Shown here in pieces: positions 37,981-51,989 of a DNA stretch of 64,000 nt. This DNA comes from Clusia tigrina (Eukaryota; Arthropoda; Insecta; Diptera; Clusiidae): positions 84,019,995-84,083,994 of the forward strand of contig OV050031.1 of assembly GCA_920105625.2 (NCBI GenBank). Reading direction: 5' to 3'. The notes beneath the pieces were generated by a model. That model saw nothing but the letters and a program-made list of their open reading frames with translations. It made no database searches and was not told the DNA's origin. The number at the start of each line of letters is the position of its first letter. Within the stretch, counting starts at the first letter, position 1. A program made the translations under genes and the position numbers.

Positions 37981-40900
37981 CGCTGACAAAGGCTGCGGCG
38001 CCGACCGAGACGCCAACTGAGGCAGATTGGGGTAGATATAGGCATATAGAAGGCAGCAGACCCCCCAAAAGACAGCGGCAGCGACTGACACATCTACAGA
38101 TACGATGACAGCGGCTGCGACGCCGACTGAGACGCCAACTGAGGCAGATAGGGGTGTATATAGGCATAGAGATGGCAGCAGACCCCCCAATCGACAGCGG
38201 CAACGACTGAGATGCCTATAGAGACGCTGACAAAGGCTGCGGCGCCGACCGAGACGCCGACTGAGGCAGATTGGGGTAGATATAGGCATATAGAAGGCAG
38301 CAGACCCCCAAAAGACAGCGGCAGCGACTGACACATCTACAGATACGATGACAGCGGCTGCGACGCCGACTGAGACGCCAACTGAGGCAGATAGGGGTGG
38401 ATATAGGCATGGAGAAGGCAGAAGACCCCCCAATCGACAGTTGCAGCGACTGAGACGCCTACAGAGATGCTGACAGAGGCTGCGACGCCGACTGAGGCAG
38501 ATAGGGGTAGATATAGGCATAGAGAAGGTAGCAGATCCCCCAATCGACAGCAGCAACGACTGAGACGCTTGCAGAGACGCTGACAGGGGCTGCGACGCCG
38601 AATGAGACGCCGACTGAAGCAGATAGGGGTAGATATAGGCATAGAGAAGGCAGCAGACCCCCCAATCCACAACGGCAGCAACTGAGACGCCTACAGAGTA
38701 GCTGACAGAGGCTGCGACGCCGACTGAGACGCCGAGTGACGCAGATAGGGGTAGATTTAGGCATAGAGAAGGCAGCAGACCCCCCAATCGACAGCGGGAG
38801 CGACTGAGACGCCTACAGACACGGTGACAGAGATTGCGACGCCGACTGAGGTAGATAGGGGTAGATATAGGCATAGAGAAGGCAGCAGACCACCCAATCG
38901 AAACGGCAGCGACTGAGACGCCTACAGAAACGCTGACAGAGGCTGTGACGCCGACTGAGTCTCCGACGGAGGCAGATAGGGGTAGATATAGGAATAGAGA
39001 AGGCAGCAGACACCCCAATCGACAGTGGCAGCGACTGAGACGCCTACAAGGATGCTGACAGAGGTTGCGACGCCGACTGAGGTAGATAGGGGTAGATATA
39101 GGCATAGAGAAGGAAGCAGACCCCCCAATCAACAATGGCAGCGATTGAGACGCCTTCAGATACGCTGACAGAGGCTGCGACGCCGACTGAGACGCCGACA
39201 GTGGCAGATAGGGGTAGATATAGGCATAGAGAAGGCGCCAGACCCCCCAATCGACAGCTGCAGCGCTTGATACACCTACAGAGACGCTGACAGAGGCTGC
39301 GACGCCGACTGAGGCAGATAGGGGTAGATATAGGCATAGAGAAGGTAACAAACCCCCCAATCGACAGCGGCAGCGACTGAGACCCCTACACAAACGCTGA
39401 CAGAGGCTGCGACGCCGACTGAGGCAGATAGTGGTGGATATAGGCATAGAGAAGGCAACACTCCCCCAATCGACAGCGGCAACGACTGAGACGCCAACAG
39501 AGACGCTGACAGAGGCTGCGACGCCGACTGAGGCAGATAGGGGTAGATAAAGGCATAAAAAAGGCAGCAGACAGCACCAAACCACAGCGGCAGCGACTGA
39601 GACGTCTACAGATACGATGACAGCGGCTGCGACGCCGACTGAGACGCCGACTGAGGTAGATAGGGGTAGATATAGGCATAGAGAAGGCGGCAGACCCCCC
39701 AAATCGAAAGCGGCAGCGACTGAGACGCCTTCAGAGACGCTGACAGAGATTGCGGCGCCGACTGAGGTAGATAGGGGTAGATATAGGCATAGAGAAGGAA
39801 GCAGACCCCCCAATCAACAGTGGCAGCGATTGAGACGCCTTCAGATACGCTGACAGAGGTTGCGACGCCGACTGAGATGCCGACTGAGGCAGATAGGGGT
39901 AGATAAAGGCATAAAGAAGGCAGCAGACAGCCCCAAACCACAGCGGCAGCGACTGAGACGTCTACATATACGATGACAGCGGCTGCGACGCCGACTGAGA
40001 CGCCGACTGAGGTAGATAGGGGTAGATATAGGCATAGAGAAGGCGGCAGACCCCCCAATCGACAGCTGCAGCGACTGAGACGCCTTCAGAGACGCTGACA
40101 GAGGTTGCGACGCCGACTGAGACGCCGACTGAGGTAGATAGGGGTAGATATAGGCATAGAGAAGGCAGCAGACCCCACAATCGACAACGGCAGCGACTGA
40201 GACGCCTACAGAGACGCTGACAGAGGCTGCAACGGCTGCGACGCCGACTGAGACGCCGACTTAGGCAGATAGGGGTAGATATAGGCATAGAGAAGGCAGC
40301 AGACCCCCCCCAATCGACAGCGGCAGCGACTGAGACGCGTACAGAGACGCTGACTGAGGATGCGACGCCGACTGAGACGCCGACTGAGGCAAATAGGGGT
40401 AGATATAGGCATAGAGAAGGCGGCAGACCCCCAAATCGAAAGCGGCAGCGACTGAGACGCCTTCAGAGACGCTGACAGAGATTGCGACGCCGACTGAGGT
40501 AGATAGGGGTAGATATAGGCATAGAGAAGGCAGCAGACCACCCAATCGACAACGGTAGCGACTGAGACGCCTACAGAAACGCTGACAGAGGCTGTGACGC
40601 CGTCTGAGACTCCGACTGAGGCAGATAGGGGTAGATATAGGCATAGAGAAGGCAGCAGACGCCTACAAGGATGCTGACAGAGGCTGCGAGGCCGACTGAG
40701 GTAGATAGGGGTAGATATAGGCATAGAGAAGGAAGCAGACCCCCAATCAACAGTGGCAGCGATTGAGACGCCTTCAGATACGCTGACAGAGGCTGCGACG
40801 CCGACTGAGACGCCGACTGAGGCAGATAGGGGTAGATATAGGCAGAGAGAAGGCGGCAGACCCCCCAATCGACAGCTGCAGCGCTTGAGACACCTACAGA

Positions 40901-41249
40901 GACGCTGACAGAGGCTGCGACGCCGACTCAGACGCCGACTGAAGCAGATAGGGGTAGATATTGGCATAGAGAAGGCAGCAGACCCCCCAATCGACAACGG
41001 CAGCGACTGAGACGCCTACAGAGACTCTGACAGAGGCTGCGACAGCTACGACGCCGACTGAGACGCCGACTGAGGCAGATACGGGTAGATATAGGCATAG
41101 AGAAGGCAGCAAACTCCCCAATGGGCAGCGGCAGCGACTCAGACGCCTACAGAGACGCCGACTGAGACGCCGACTGAGGTAGATATAGGTATAGAGAAGG
41201 CAGAAGAACCCCCAATCGACAGCGGCAACGACTGAGACTCCCACAGAGA
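37981..41249. repeat. 3.27-kb higher-order unit, copy 2
   Basis: This is the tandem copy of 34954-37980, ending where GACTCCCACAGAGACGC recurs near 41240. It contains two extra monomers, one with CAACAATGGCAGCGATTGAG and one with GCTGCAGCGCTTGATACACC (about 39060-39290). A local change, CGCTGACTGAGGATGCG near 40350, is not seen in the other copies. Confidence 0.85.
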
Positions 41250-41819
41250 CGCTGACAGAGGCTTCGACGCCGACTGAGACGCCGACTGAGGTTGATAGGG
41301 GTAGATATAGGCATAGAGAAGGCAGCAGACCCCCCAATCGACAGCGGCAGCGACTGAGACGCCTACAGAGACGCTGACAGAGGCTGCGATGCCGACTGAG
41401 ACGCCGACTGAGGCAGATAAGGGTAGATATAGGCATAGAGAAAGCAGCAGACCACCCAATCGACAACGGCAGCGACTGAGACGCCTACAGAAACGCTGAC
41501 AGAGGCTGTGACGCCGACTGAGACTCCGACTGAGGCAGATAGGGGTGGATATAGGCATGGAGAAGGCAGAAGACCCCCCAATCGACAGCTGCAGGGACTG
41601 AGACGCCTACAGAGATGCTGACAGGGGCTGCGACGCCGACTGCGGTAGATAATGTTCGATATAGGCATAGAGATGGCAGCAGACCCCCCAATCGACAGCG
41701 GCAGCGACTGAGACGCCTACAGAAACGCTGACAGAGGCTGCGATGCCGACTGAGGCAGATAGAGGTAGATATATTCATAGAGATGGCAGCAGACCCCCCA
41801 ATCGACAGCGGCAACGACT

Positions 41820-41860
41820 GAGACGCGTACAGAGAAGCATACAGAGACTCTGACAGAGGC
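41820..41860 (+). repeat. Monomer with 12-bp local duplication
   Basis: GCGTACAGAGAAGCATACAG is followed by AGACTCTGACAG. Compared with GCGTACAGAGACGCTGACAG copies there is an extra, imperfect 12-bp ACAGAGA-containing segment. It also joins two monomer types, the GCGTACAG type and the GACTCTGACAG type. Confidence 0.6.
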
Positions 41861-42149
41861 TGCGACAGCTACGACGCCGACTGAGACGCCGACTGAGGCA
41901 GATACGGGTAGATATAGGCATAGAGAAGGCAGCAAACTCCCCAATGGGCAGCGGCAGCGACTCAGACGCCTACAGAGACGCCGACTGAGACGCCGACTGA
42001 GGTAGATATAGGTATAGAGAAGGCAGAAGAACCCCCAATCGACAGCGGCAACGACTGAGACTCCCACAGAGACGCTGACAGAGGCTTCGACGCCGACTGA
42101 GACGCCGACTGAGGTTGATAGGGGTAGATATAGGCATAGAGAAGGCAGC

Positions 42150-42300
42150 AGACCCCCCAATCGAAAGCGACTGAGACGCCTACAGAGACGCTGACAGAGG
42201 CTGCGATGCCGACTGAGACGCCGACTGAGGCAGATAAGGGTAGATATAGGCATAGAGAAGGCAGCAGACCCCCCAATCGAAAGCGACTGAGACGCCTACA
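42150..42300 (+). repeat. Two adjacent monomers with the same short deletion
   Basis: At about 42160 and again about 120 bp later the anchor reads CCCCAATCGAAAGCGACTGA, missing about 9 bp of the usual CAGCGGCAGCGAC stretch. Two neighbouring monomers with one unusual lesion point to a single deletion followed by local duplication or conversion. Confidence 0.75.
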
Positions 42301-45300
42301 GACACGGTGACAGAGATTGCGACGCCGACTGAGGTAGATAGGGGTAGATATAGGCATAGAGAAGGCAGCAGACCACCCAATCGACAACGGCAGCGACTGA
42401 GACGCCTACAGAAATGCTGACAGAGGCTGTGACGCCGACTGAGTCTCCGACTGAGGCAGATAGGGGTAGATATAGGAATAGAGAAGGCAGCAGACACCCC
42501 AATCGACAGTGGCAGCGACTGAAACGCCTACAGAGACGCTGACAGAGGCTGCGACGCCGACTGAGACTCCGACTGAGGTAGATAGGGGTAGAAATAGGCA
42601 TAGAGAAGGCAGCAGACCACCCAATCGACAACGGCAGCGACTGAGACGCCTACAGAAACGCTGACAGAGGCTGTGACGCCGACTGAGACTCCGACTGAGG
42701 CAGATAGGGGTGGATATAGGCATAGAGAAGGCAGCAGACACCTCAGTCGGCAGCGGCAGCGACTGAGACGCCTACAGAGATGCTGACAGAGGCTGCGACG
42801 CCAACTGAGGTAGATAGGGGTCGATATAGGCATAGAGATGGCAGCAGACCCCCAATCGACAGCGGCAACGATTGAGACGCCTACAGAGACGCTGACATAG
42901 GCTGCGGCGCCGACCGAGACGCCGACTGAGGCAGATTAGGGTCGATATAGGCATATAGATGGCAGCAGACCCCCCAATCGACACCGGCAGCGACTGAGAC
43001 TCCTACAGAAACGCTGACAGAGGCTGCGACGCCGACTGCGGCAGATAGCGGTATATATAGGCATAGAGAAGGCAGCAGAACCCCCAATCAACAGCGGCAG
43101 CGACTGAGACGCCTACAGAAACGCTGATAGAGGCTGCGATGCCCACTGAGGCAGATAGAGGTAGATATAGGTATAGAGATGGCAGCAGACCCCCCAATCG
43201 ACACCTATAACGACTGAGACGCCTACAGAGACGCTTACAGAGGCTGCGGCGCCGACTGAGACGCCGACTGAGGCAGATTGGGGTAGATATAGGCATATAG
43301 AAGGCAGCAGACCCCCCAAAAGACAGCGGCAGCGACTGACACATCTACAGATACGATGACAGCGGCTGCGACGCCGACTGAGACGCCAACTGAGGCAGAT
43401 AGGGGTGGATATAGGCATGGAGAAGGCAGAAGACCCCCCAATCGACAGCTGCAGCGACTGAGGCGCCTACAGAGATGCTGACAGAGGCTGCGACGCCGAC
43501 TGAGGCAGATAGGGGTAGATATAGGCATAGAGAAGGTAGCAGATCCCCCAATCGACAGCAGCAGCGACTGAGACGCTTGCAGAGACGCTGACAGGGGCTG
43601 CGACGCCGACTGAGACGCCGACTGAAGCAGATAGGGGTAGATATAGGCATAGAGAAGGCAGCAGACCCCCCAATCGACAACGGCAGCGACTGAGACGCCT
43701 ACAGAGTAGCTGACAGAGGCTGCGACGCCGACTGAGACGCCGAGTGAGGCAGATAGTGGTAGATTTAGGCATAGAGAAGGCAGCAGACCCCCCAATCGAC
43801 AGCGGCAGCGACTGAGACGCCTACAGACACGGTGACAGAGATTGCGACGCCGACTGAGGTAGATAGGGGTAGATATAGGCATAGAGAAGGCAGCAGACCA
43901 CCCAATCGACAACGGCAGCGACTGAGACGCCTACAGAAATGCTGACAGAGGCTGTGACGCCGACTGAGTCTCCGACTGAGGCAGATAGGGGTAGATATAG
44001 GAATAGAGAAGGCAGCAGACACCCCAATCGACAGTGGCAGCGACTGAGACGCCTACAAGGATGCTGACAGAGGCTGCGACGCCGACTGAGGTAGATAGGG
44101 GTAGATATAGGCATAGAGAAGGAAGCAGACCCCCCAATCAACAGTGGCAGTGATTGAGACGCCTTCAGATACGCTGACAGAGGCTGCGACGCCGACTGAG
44201 ACGCCGACTGAGGCAGATAGGGGTAGATATAGGCATAGAGAAGGCGGCAGACCCCCAAATCCACAGCTGCAGCGCTTGAGACACCTACAGAGACGCTGAC
44301 AGAGGCTGCGACGCCGACTGAGGCAGATAGGGGTAGATATAGGCATAGAGAAGGTAACAGACCCCCCAATCGACAGCGGCAGCGACTGAGACCCCTACAC
44401 AAACGCTGACAGAGGCTGCGACGCCGACTGAGGCAGATAGTCGTGGATATAGGCATAGAGAAGGCAACAGGCCCCCAATCGACAGCGGCAACGACTGAGA
44501 CGCCAACAGAGACGCTGACAGAGGCTGCGACGCCGACTGAGGCAGATAGGGGTAGATAAAGGCATAAAGAAGGCAGCAGACTGCCCCAAACCACAGCGGC
44601 AGCGACTGAGACGTCTACAGATACGATGACAGCGACTGCGACGCCGACTGAGACGCCAACTGAGGCAGATAGGGGTGGATATAGGCATGGAGAAGGCAGA
44701 AGACCCCCCAATCGACAGCTGCAGCGACTGAGACGCCTTCAGAGACGCTGACAGAGGTTGCGACGCCGACTGAGACGCCGACTGAGGTAGATAGGGGTAG
44801 ATATAGGCATAGAGAAGGCAGCAGACCCCACAATCGACAACGGCAGCGACTGAGACGCCTACAGAGACGCTGACAGAGGCTGCGACGGCTGCGACGCCGA
44901 CTGAGACGCCGACTTAGGCAGATAGGGGTAGATATAGGCATAGAGAAGGCAGCAGACCCCCCAATCGACAGCGGCAGCGACTGAGACGCGTGCAGAGACG
45001 GTGACAGAGGATGCGACGCCGACTGAGACGCCGACTGAGGCAAATAGGGGTAGATATAGGCATAGAGAAGGCGGCAGACCCCCAAATCGAAAGCGGCAGC
45101 GACTGAGACGCCTTCAGAGACGCTGACAGAGATTGCGACGCCGCCTGAGGTAGATAGAGGTAGATATAGGCATAGAGAAGGCAGCAGACCACCCAATCGA
45201 CAACGGCAGCGACTGAGACGCCTACAGACACGCTGACAGAGGCTGTGACGCCGTCTGAGACTCCGACTGAGGCAGATAGGGGTAGATATAGGCAGAGAGA

Positions 45301-48300
45301 AGGCAGCAGACACCCCAATCGACAGTGGCAGCGACTGAGACGCCTACAAGGATGCTGACAGAGGCTGCGAGGCCGACTGAGGTAGATAGGGGTAGATATA
45401 GACATAGAGAAGGAAGCAGACCCCCCAATCAACAGTGGCAGCGATTGAGACGCCTTCAGATACGTTGACAGAGGCTGCGACGCCGACTGAGACGCCGACT
45501 GAGGCAGATAGGGGTAGATATAGGCATAGAGAAGGCGGCAGACCCCCCAATCGACAGCTGCAGCGCTTGAGACACCTACAGAGACGCTGACAGAGGCTGC
45601 GACGCCGACTCAGACGCCGACTGAAGCAGATAGGGGTAGATATTGGCATAGAGAAGGCAGCAGACCCCCCAATCGACAACGGCAGCATCTGAGACGCCTA
45701 CAGAGACTCTGACAGAGGCTGCGACGGCTACGACACCGACTGAGCCGCCGTCTGAGGCAGATACGGGTAGATATAGGCATAGAGAAGACAGCAAACCCCC
45801 CAATGGGCAGCGGCAGCGACTGAGACGCCTACAGAGACGCCGACTGAGACGCCGACTGAGGTAGATATTGGTATAGAGAAGGCAGAAGAACCCCCAATTG
45901 ACAGCGGCAACGACTGAGACTCCCACAGAGACGCTGACAGAGGCTTCGACGCCGACTAAGACGCCGACTGAGGTTGATAGGGGTAGATATAGGCATAGAG
46001 AAGGCAGCAGACCCCCCAATCGACAGCGGCAGCGACTGAGACGCCTACAGAGACGCTGACAGAGGCTGCGATGCCGACTGAGACAGATAGGGGTAGATAT
46101 AAGCATAGAGAAGGCAGCAGACCCCCCAAAAGACAGCGGGAGCGACTGAGACTTCTACAGATACGATAACAGCGGCTGCGACGCCGACTGAGACGCCAAC
46201 TGAGGCAGATAGGGGTAGAAATAGGCATAGAGAAGGCAGCAGACCACCCAATCAACAACGGCAGCGACTGAGACGCCTACAGAAACGCTGACAGAGGCTG
46301 TGACGCCTACTGAGACGCCAACTGAGGCAGATAGGGGTGGATATAGGCATGGAGAAGGCAGAAGACCCCCCCAATCGACAGCTGCAGCGACTGAGACGCC
46401 TTCAGAGACGCTGACAGAGGTTGCGACGCCGACAGAGACGCCGACTGAGGTAGATAGGGGTAGATATAGGCATAGAGAAGGCAGCAGACCCCACAATCGA
46501 AAACGGCAGCGACTGAGACGCCTACAGAGACGCTGACAGAGGCTGCGACGGCTGCGACGCCGACTGTGACGCCGACTTAGGCAGATAGGGGTAGATATAG
46601 GCATAGAGAAGGCAGCAGACCCCCCCAATCGACAGCGGCAGCGACTGAGACGCGTACAGAGACGCTGACAGAGGATGCGACGCCGACTGAGAGGCCGACT
46701 GAGGCAAATAGGGGTAGATATAGGCATAGAGAAGGCGGCAGACCCCCAAATCGAAAGCGGAAGCGACTGAGACGCCTTCAGAGACGCTGACAGAGATTGC
46801 GACGCCGACTGAGGTAGATAGGGGTAGATATAGGCATAGAGAAGGCAGCAGACTACCCAATCGACAACGGCAGCGACTGAGACGCCTACAGAAACGCTAA
46901 CAGAGGCTGTGACGCCGACTGAGACGCCGACTGAGGCAGATAGGGGTAGATATAGGCATAGAGAAGGTAACAGACCCCCCAATCGACAGCGGTAGCGACT
47001 GAGACCCCTACACAAACGCTGACAGAGGCTGCGACGCCGACTGAGGCAGATAGCGGTATATATAGGCATAGAGAAGGCAGCAGAACCCCCAATCAACAGC
47101 GGCAGCGACTGAGACGCCTACAGAAACGCTGACAGAGGCTGCGATGCCGACTGAGGCAGATAGAGGTAGATATAGGCATAGAGATGGCAGCAGACCCCCC
47201 AATCGACAGCGGCAACGACCGAGACGCCTACAGAGACGCTTACAGAGGCTGCGGCGCCGACGGAGACGCCGACTGAGGCAGATTGGGGTAGATATAGGCA
47301 TATAGAAGGCAGCAGACCCCCCAAATGACAGCGGCAGCGACTGACACATCTACAGATAGGATGACAGCGGCTGCGACGCCGACTGAGACGCCAACTGAGG
47401 CAGATAGGGGTAGATATAGGCATAGAGAAGACAGCAGACCACCCAATCGACAACGGCAGCGACTGAGACGCCTACAGCAACGCTGACAGAGGCTGTGACG
47501 CCGACTGAGACTCCGACTGAGGCAGATAGGGGTAGATATAGGCATAGAGAAGGCAGCAGACACCCCAATCGACAGTGGCAGCGACTGAGACGCCTACAAG
47601 GATGCTGACAGAGGCTGCGACGCCGACTGAGGTAGATGGGGGTAGATATAGGCATAGAGAAGGAAGCAGACCCCCCAATCAACAGTGGCAGCGATTGAGA
47701 CGCCTTCAGATACGCTGACAGAGGCTGCGACGCCGACTGAGACGCCGACTGAGGCAGATAGGGGTAGATATAGGCATAGAGAAGGTAACAGACCCCCCAA
47801 TCGACAGCGGCAGCGACTGAGACCCCTACACAAACGCTGACAGAGGCTGCGACGCCGACTGAGGCAGATAGTGGTGGATATAGGCATAGAGAAGGCAACA
47901 GGCCCCCAATCGACAGCGGCAACGACGGAGACGCCAACAGAGACGCTGACAGAGGCTGCGACGCCGACTGAGGCAGATAGCGGTAGATAAAGGCATAAAG
48001 AAGGCAGCAGACAGCCCCAAACCACAGCGGCAACGACTGAGACGCCTACAGAGACGCTTACAGAGGCTGCGGCGCCGACTGAGATGCCGACTGAGGCAGA
48101 TTGGTGTAGATATAGGCATATAGAAGGCAGCAGACCCCCCAAAAGACAGCGGCAGCGACTGAGACATCTACAGATATAATGACAGCGGCTGCGACGCCGA
48201 CTGAGACGCCAACTGAGGCAGATAGGTGTAGATATAGGCATAGAGAAGGCAGCAGACCACCCAATCGACAACGGCAGCGACTGAGACGCCTACAGAAACG

Positions 48301-50360
48301 CTGACAGAGGCTGTGACGCCGACTGAGACTCCGACTGAGGCAGATAGGGGTAGATATAGGAATAGAGAAGGCAGCAGACACCCCAATCGACAGTGGCAGC
48401 GACTGAGACGCCTACAAGGATGCTGACAGAGGCTGCGACGCCGACTGAGGTAGATAGGGGTAGATATAGGCATAGAGAAGGAAGCAGACCCCCCAATCAA
48501 CAGTGGCAGCGATTGAGACGCCTACAGAAACGCTGACAGAGGCTGTGACGCCGACTGAGACGCCGACTGAGGCAAATAGGGGTAGATATAGGCATAGAGA
48601 AGGCGGCAGACCCCCAAATCGAAAGCGGCAGCGACTGAGACGCCTTCAGAGACGCTGACAGAGATTGCGACGCCGACTGAGGTAGATAGGGGTAGATATA
48701 GGCATAGAGAAGGCAGCAGACCCCCAAATCGAAAGCGGCAGCGACTGAGACGCCTTCAGAGACGCTGACAGAGATTGCGACGCCGACTGAGGTAGATAGG
48801 GGTAGATATAGGCATAGAGAAGGCAGCAGACCACCCAATCGACAACGGCAGCGACTGAGACGCCTACAGAAACGCTGACAGAGGCTGTGACGCTGACTGA
48901 AACGCCGACTGAGGCAGATAGGGGTAGATATAGGCATAGAGAAGGTAACAGACCCCCCAATCGACAGCGGCAGCGACTGAGACCCCTACACAAACGCTGA
49001 CAGAGGCTGCGACGCCGACTGAGGCAGATAGTGGTGGATATAGGCATAGAGAAGGCAACAGGCCCCCAATCGACAGCGGCAACGACTGAGACGCCAACAG
49101 AGACGCTGACAGAGGCTGCGACGGCGACTGAGGCAGATAGGGGTAGATAAAGGCATAAAGAAGGCAGCAGACAGCCCCAAACCACAGCGGCAACGACTGA
49201 GACGCCTACAGAGACGCTGACAGAGGCTGCGGCGCCGACTGAGACGCCGACTGAGGCAGATTGGGGTAGATATAGGCATGTAGAAGGCAGCAGACCCCCC
49301 AAAAGACAGCGGTAGCGACTGAGACGTCTACAGATACGATGACAGCGGCTGCGACGCCGACTGAGACGCCAACTGAGGCAGATAGGGGTGGATATAGGCA
49401 TGGAGAAGGCAGAAGACCCGCCAATCGACAGCTGCAGCGACTGAGACGCCTTCAGAGACGCTGACAGAGGTTGCGGCGCCGACTGAGACGCCGACTGAGG
49501 TAGATAGGGGTAGATATAAGCATAGAGAAGGTAGCAGACCCCACAATCGACAACGGCAGCGACTGTGACGCCTACAGAGACGCTGACAGAGGCTGCGACG
49601 GCTGCGACGCCGACTGAGATGTCGACTTAGGCAGATAGGGGTAGATATAGGCATAGAGAAGGCAGCAGACTACCCAATCGACAACGGCAGCGGCTGAGAC
49701 GCCTACAGAAACGCTAACAGAGGCTGTGACGCCGACGGAGACGCCGACTGAGGCAGATAGGGGTAGATATAGGCATAGAGAAGGTAACAGACCCCCCAAT
49801 CGACAGCGGCAGCGACTGAGACACCTACACAAACGCTGACAGAGGCTGCGACGCCGACTGAGGCAGATAGTGGTGGATATAGGCATAGAGAAGGCAACAG
49901 GCCCCCAATCGACAGCGGCAACGACTGAAACGTCAACAGAGACGCTGACAGAGGCTGCGACGCCGACTGAGGCAGATAGGGGTAGATAAAGGCATAAAGA
50001 AGGCAGCAGACAGCCCCAAACCACAGCGACAACGACTGAGACGCCTACAGAGACGCTGACAGAGGCTGCGGCGCCGACTGAGACGCCGACTGAGGCAGAT
50101 TGGGGTAGATATAGGCATGTAGAAGGCAGCAGACCCCCCAAAAGACAGCGGCAGCGACTGAGACGTCTACAGATACGATGACAGCGGCTGCGACGCCTAC
50201 TGAGACGCCAACTGAGGCAGATAGGGGTGGATATAGGCATGGAGAAGTCAGAAGACCCCCCAATCGACAGCGGCAGCGACTGAGACGCGTACAGAGACGC
50301 TGACAGAGGATGCGACGCCGACTGAGACGCCGACTGAGGCAAATAGGGGTAGATATAGGC

Positions 50361-51056
50361 ATAGAGAAGGCGGCAGACCCCCAAATCGAAAGCGGCAGCG
50401 ACTGAGACGCCTTCAGAGACTCTGACAGAGATTGCGACGCCGATCGAGGTAGATAGGGGTAGATATAGGCATAGAGAAGGCAGCAGACCACCCAATCGAC
50501 AACGGCAGCGACTGAGACGCCTACAGAAACGCTGACAGAGGCTGTGACGCCGACTGAAACGCCGACTGAGGCAGATAGGGGTAGATATGGGCATAGAGAA
50601 GGTAACAGACCCCCTAATCGACAGCGGCAGCGACTGAGACCCCTACACAAACGCTGACAGAGGCTGCGACGCCGACTGAGGCAGATAGTGGTGGATATAG
50701 GCATAGAGAAGGCAACAGGCCCCCAATCGACAGCGGCAACGACTGAGACGCCAACAGAGACGCTGACAGAGGCTGCGACGGCGACTGAGGCAGATAGGGG
50801 TAGATAAAGGCATAAAGAAGGCAGCAGACAGCCCCAAACCACAGCGGCAACGACTGAGACGCCTACAGAGACGCTGACAGAGGCTGCGGCGCCGACTGAG
50901 ACGCCGACTGAGGCAGATTGGGGTAGATATAGGCATGTAGAAGGCAGCAGACCCCCCAAAAGACAGCGGTAGCGACTGAGACGTCTACAGATACGATGAC
51001 AGCGGCTGCGACGCCGACTGAGACGCCAACTGAGGCAGATAGGGGTGGATATAGGC
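50361..51056. repeat. 696-bp tandem duplication, copy 1
   Basis: Six monomers from ATAGAGAAGGCGGCAGACC onward repeat exactly 696 bp later. The rare CGATCGAGGTAG (50441/51137) and GATATGGGCATAG markers keep the offset. The last tail is hybrid: GGGGTGGATATAGGCAT runs into AGAGAAGGCGG at about 51045-51062, whereas the other GGTGG tails continue with GGAGAAGGCAG. Confidence 0.9.
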
Positions 51057-51752
51057 ATAGAGAAGGCGGCAGACCCCCAAATCGAAAGCGGCAGCGACTG
51101 AGACGCCTTCAGAGACTCTGACAGAGATTGCGACGCCGATCGAGGTAGATAGGGGTAGATATAGGCATAGAGAAGGCAGCAGACCACCCAATCGACAACG
51201 GCAGCGACTGAGACGCCTACAGAAACGCTGACAGAGGCTGTGACGCCGACTGAAACGCCGACTGAGGCAGATAGGGGTAGATATGGGCATAGAGAAGGTA
51301 ACAGACCCCCTAATCGACAGCGGCAGCGACTGAGACCCCTACACAAACGCTGACAGAGGCTGCGACGCCGACTGAGGCAGATAGTGGTGGATATAGGCAT
51401 AGAGAAGGCAACAGGCCCCCAATCGACAGCGGCAATGACTGAGACGCCAACAGAGACGCTGACAGAGGCTGCGACGGCGACTGAGGCAGATAGGGGTAGA
51501 TAAAGGCATAAAGAAGGCAGCAGACAGCCCCAAACCACAGCGGCAACGACTGAGACGCCTACAGAGACGCTGACAGAGGCTGCGGCGCCGACTGAGACGC
51601 CGACTGAGGCAGATTGGGGTAGATATAGGCATGTAGAAGGCAGCAGACCCCCCAAAAGACAGCGGTAGCGACTGAGACGTCTACAGATACGATGACAGCG
51701 GCTGCGACGCCGACTGAGACGCCAACTGAGGCAGATAGGGGTGGATATAGGC
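51057..51752. repeat. 696-bp tandem duplication, copy 2
   Basis: This is the second copy, ending at the undisrupted tail GGTGGATATAGGCATGG near 51753. A third, older relative of the right-hand part lies near 48800-49400 (offset 1657 bp from copy 1). Near-identity between copies 1 and 2 suggests a recent event, or an assembly duplication. Confidence 0.9.
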
Positions 51753-51989
51753 ATGGAGAAGGCAGAAGACCCGCCAATCGACAGCTGCAGCGACTGAGAC
51801 GCCTTCAGAGACGCTGACAGAGGTTGCGACGCCGACTGAGACGCCGACTGAGGCAGATTGGGGTAGATATAGGCATGTAGAAGGCAGCAGACCCCCCAAA
51901 AGACAGCGGTAGCGACTGAGACGTCTACAGATACGATGACAGCGGCTGCGACGCCGACTGAGACGCCGACTGAGGCAGATTGGGGTAGA

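Noticed and set aside
37870..39813. 647-codon antisense open frame and other long minus-strand frames (for example 33612-31912, 51754-50045, 62872-61640) as protein genes
   Set aside because: They are made only of satellite monomers, overlap open frames in the other two phases, begin at the same repeated CAT in every monomer, and end at the same repeated CTGTAG. The monomer shifts frame at every copy, which a selected protein repeat would not do. No known domain is seen.
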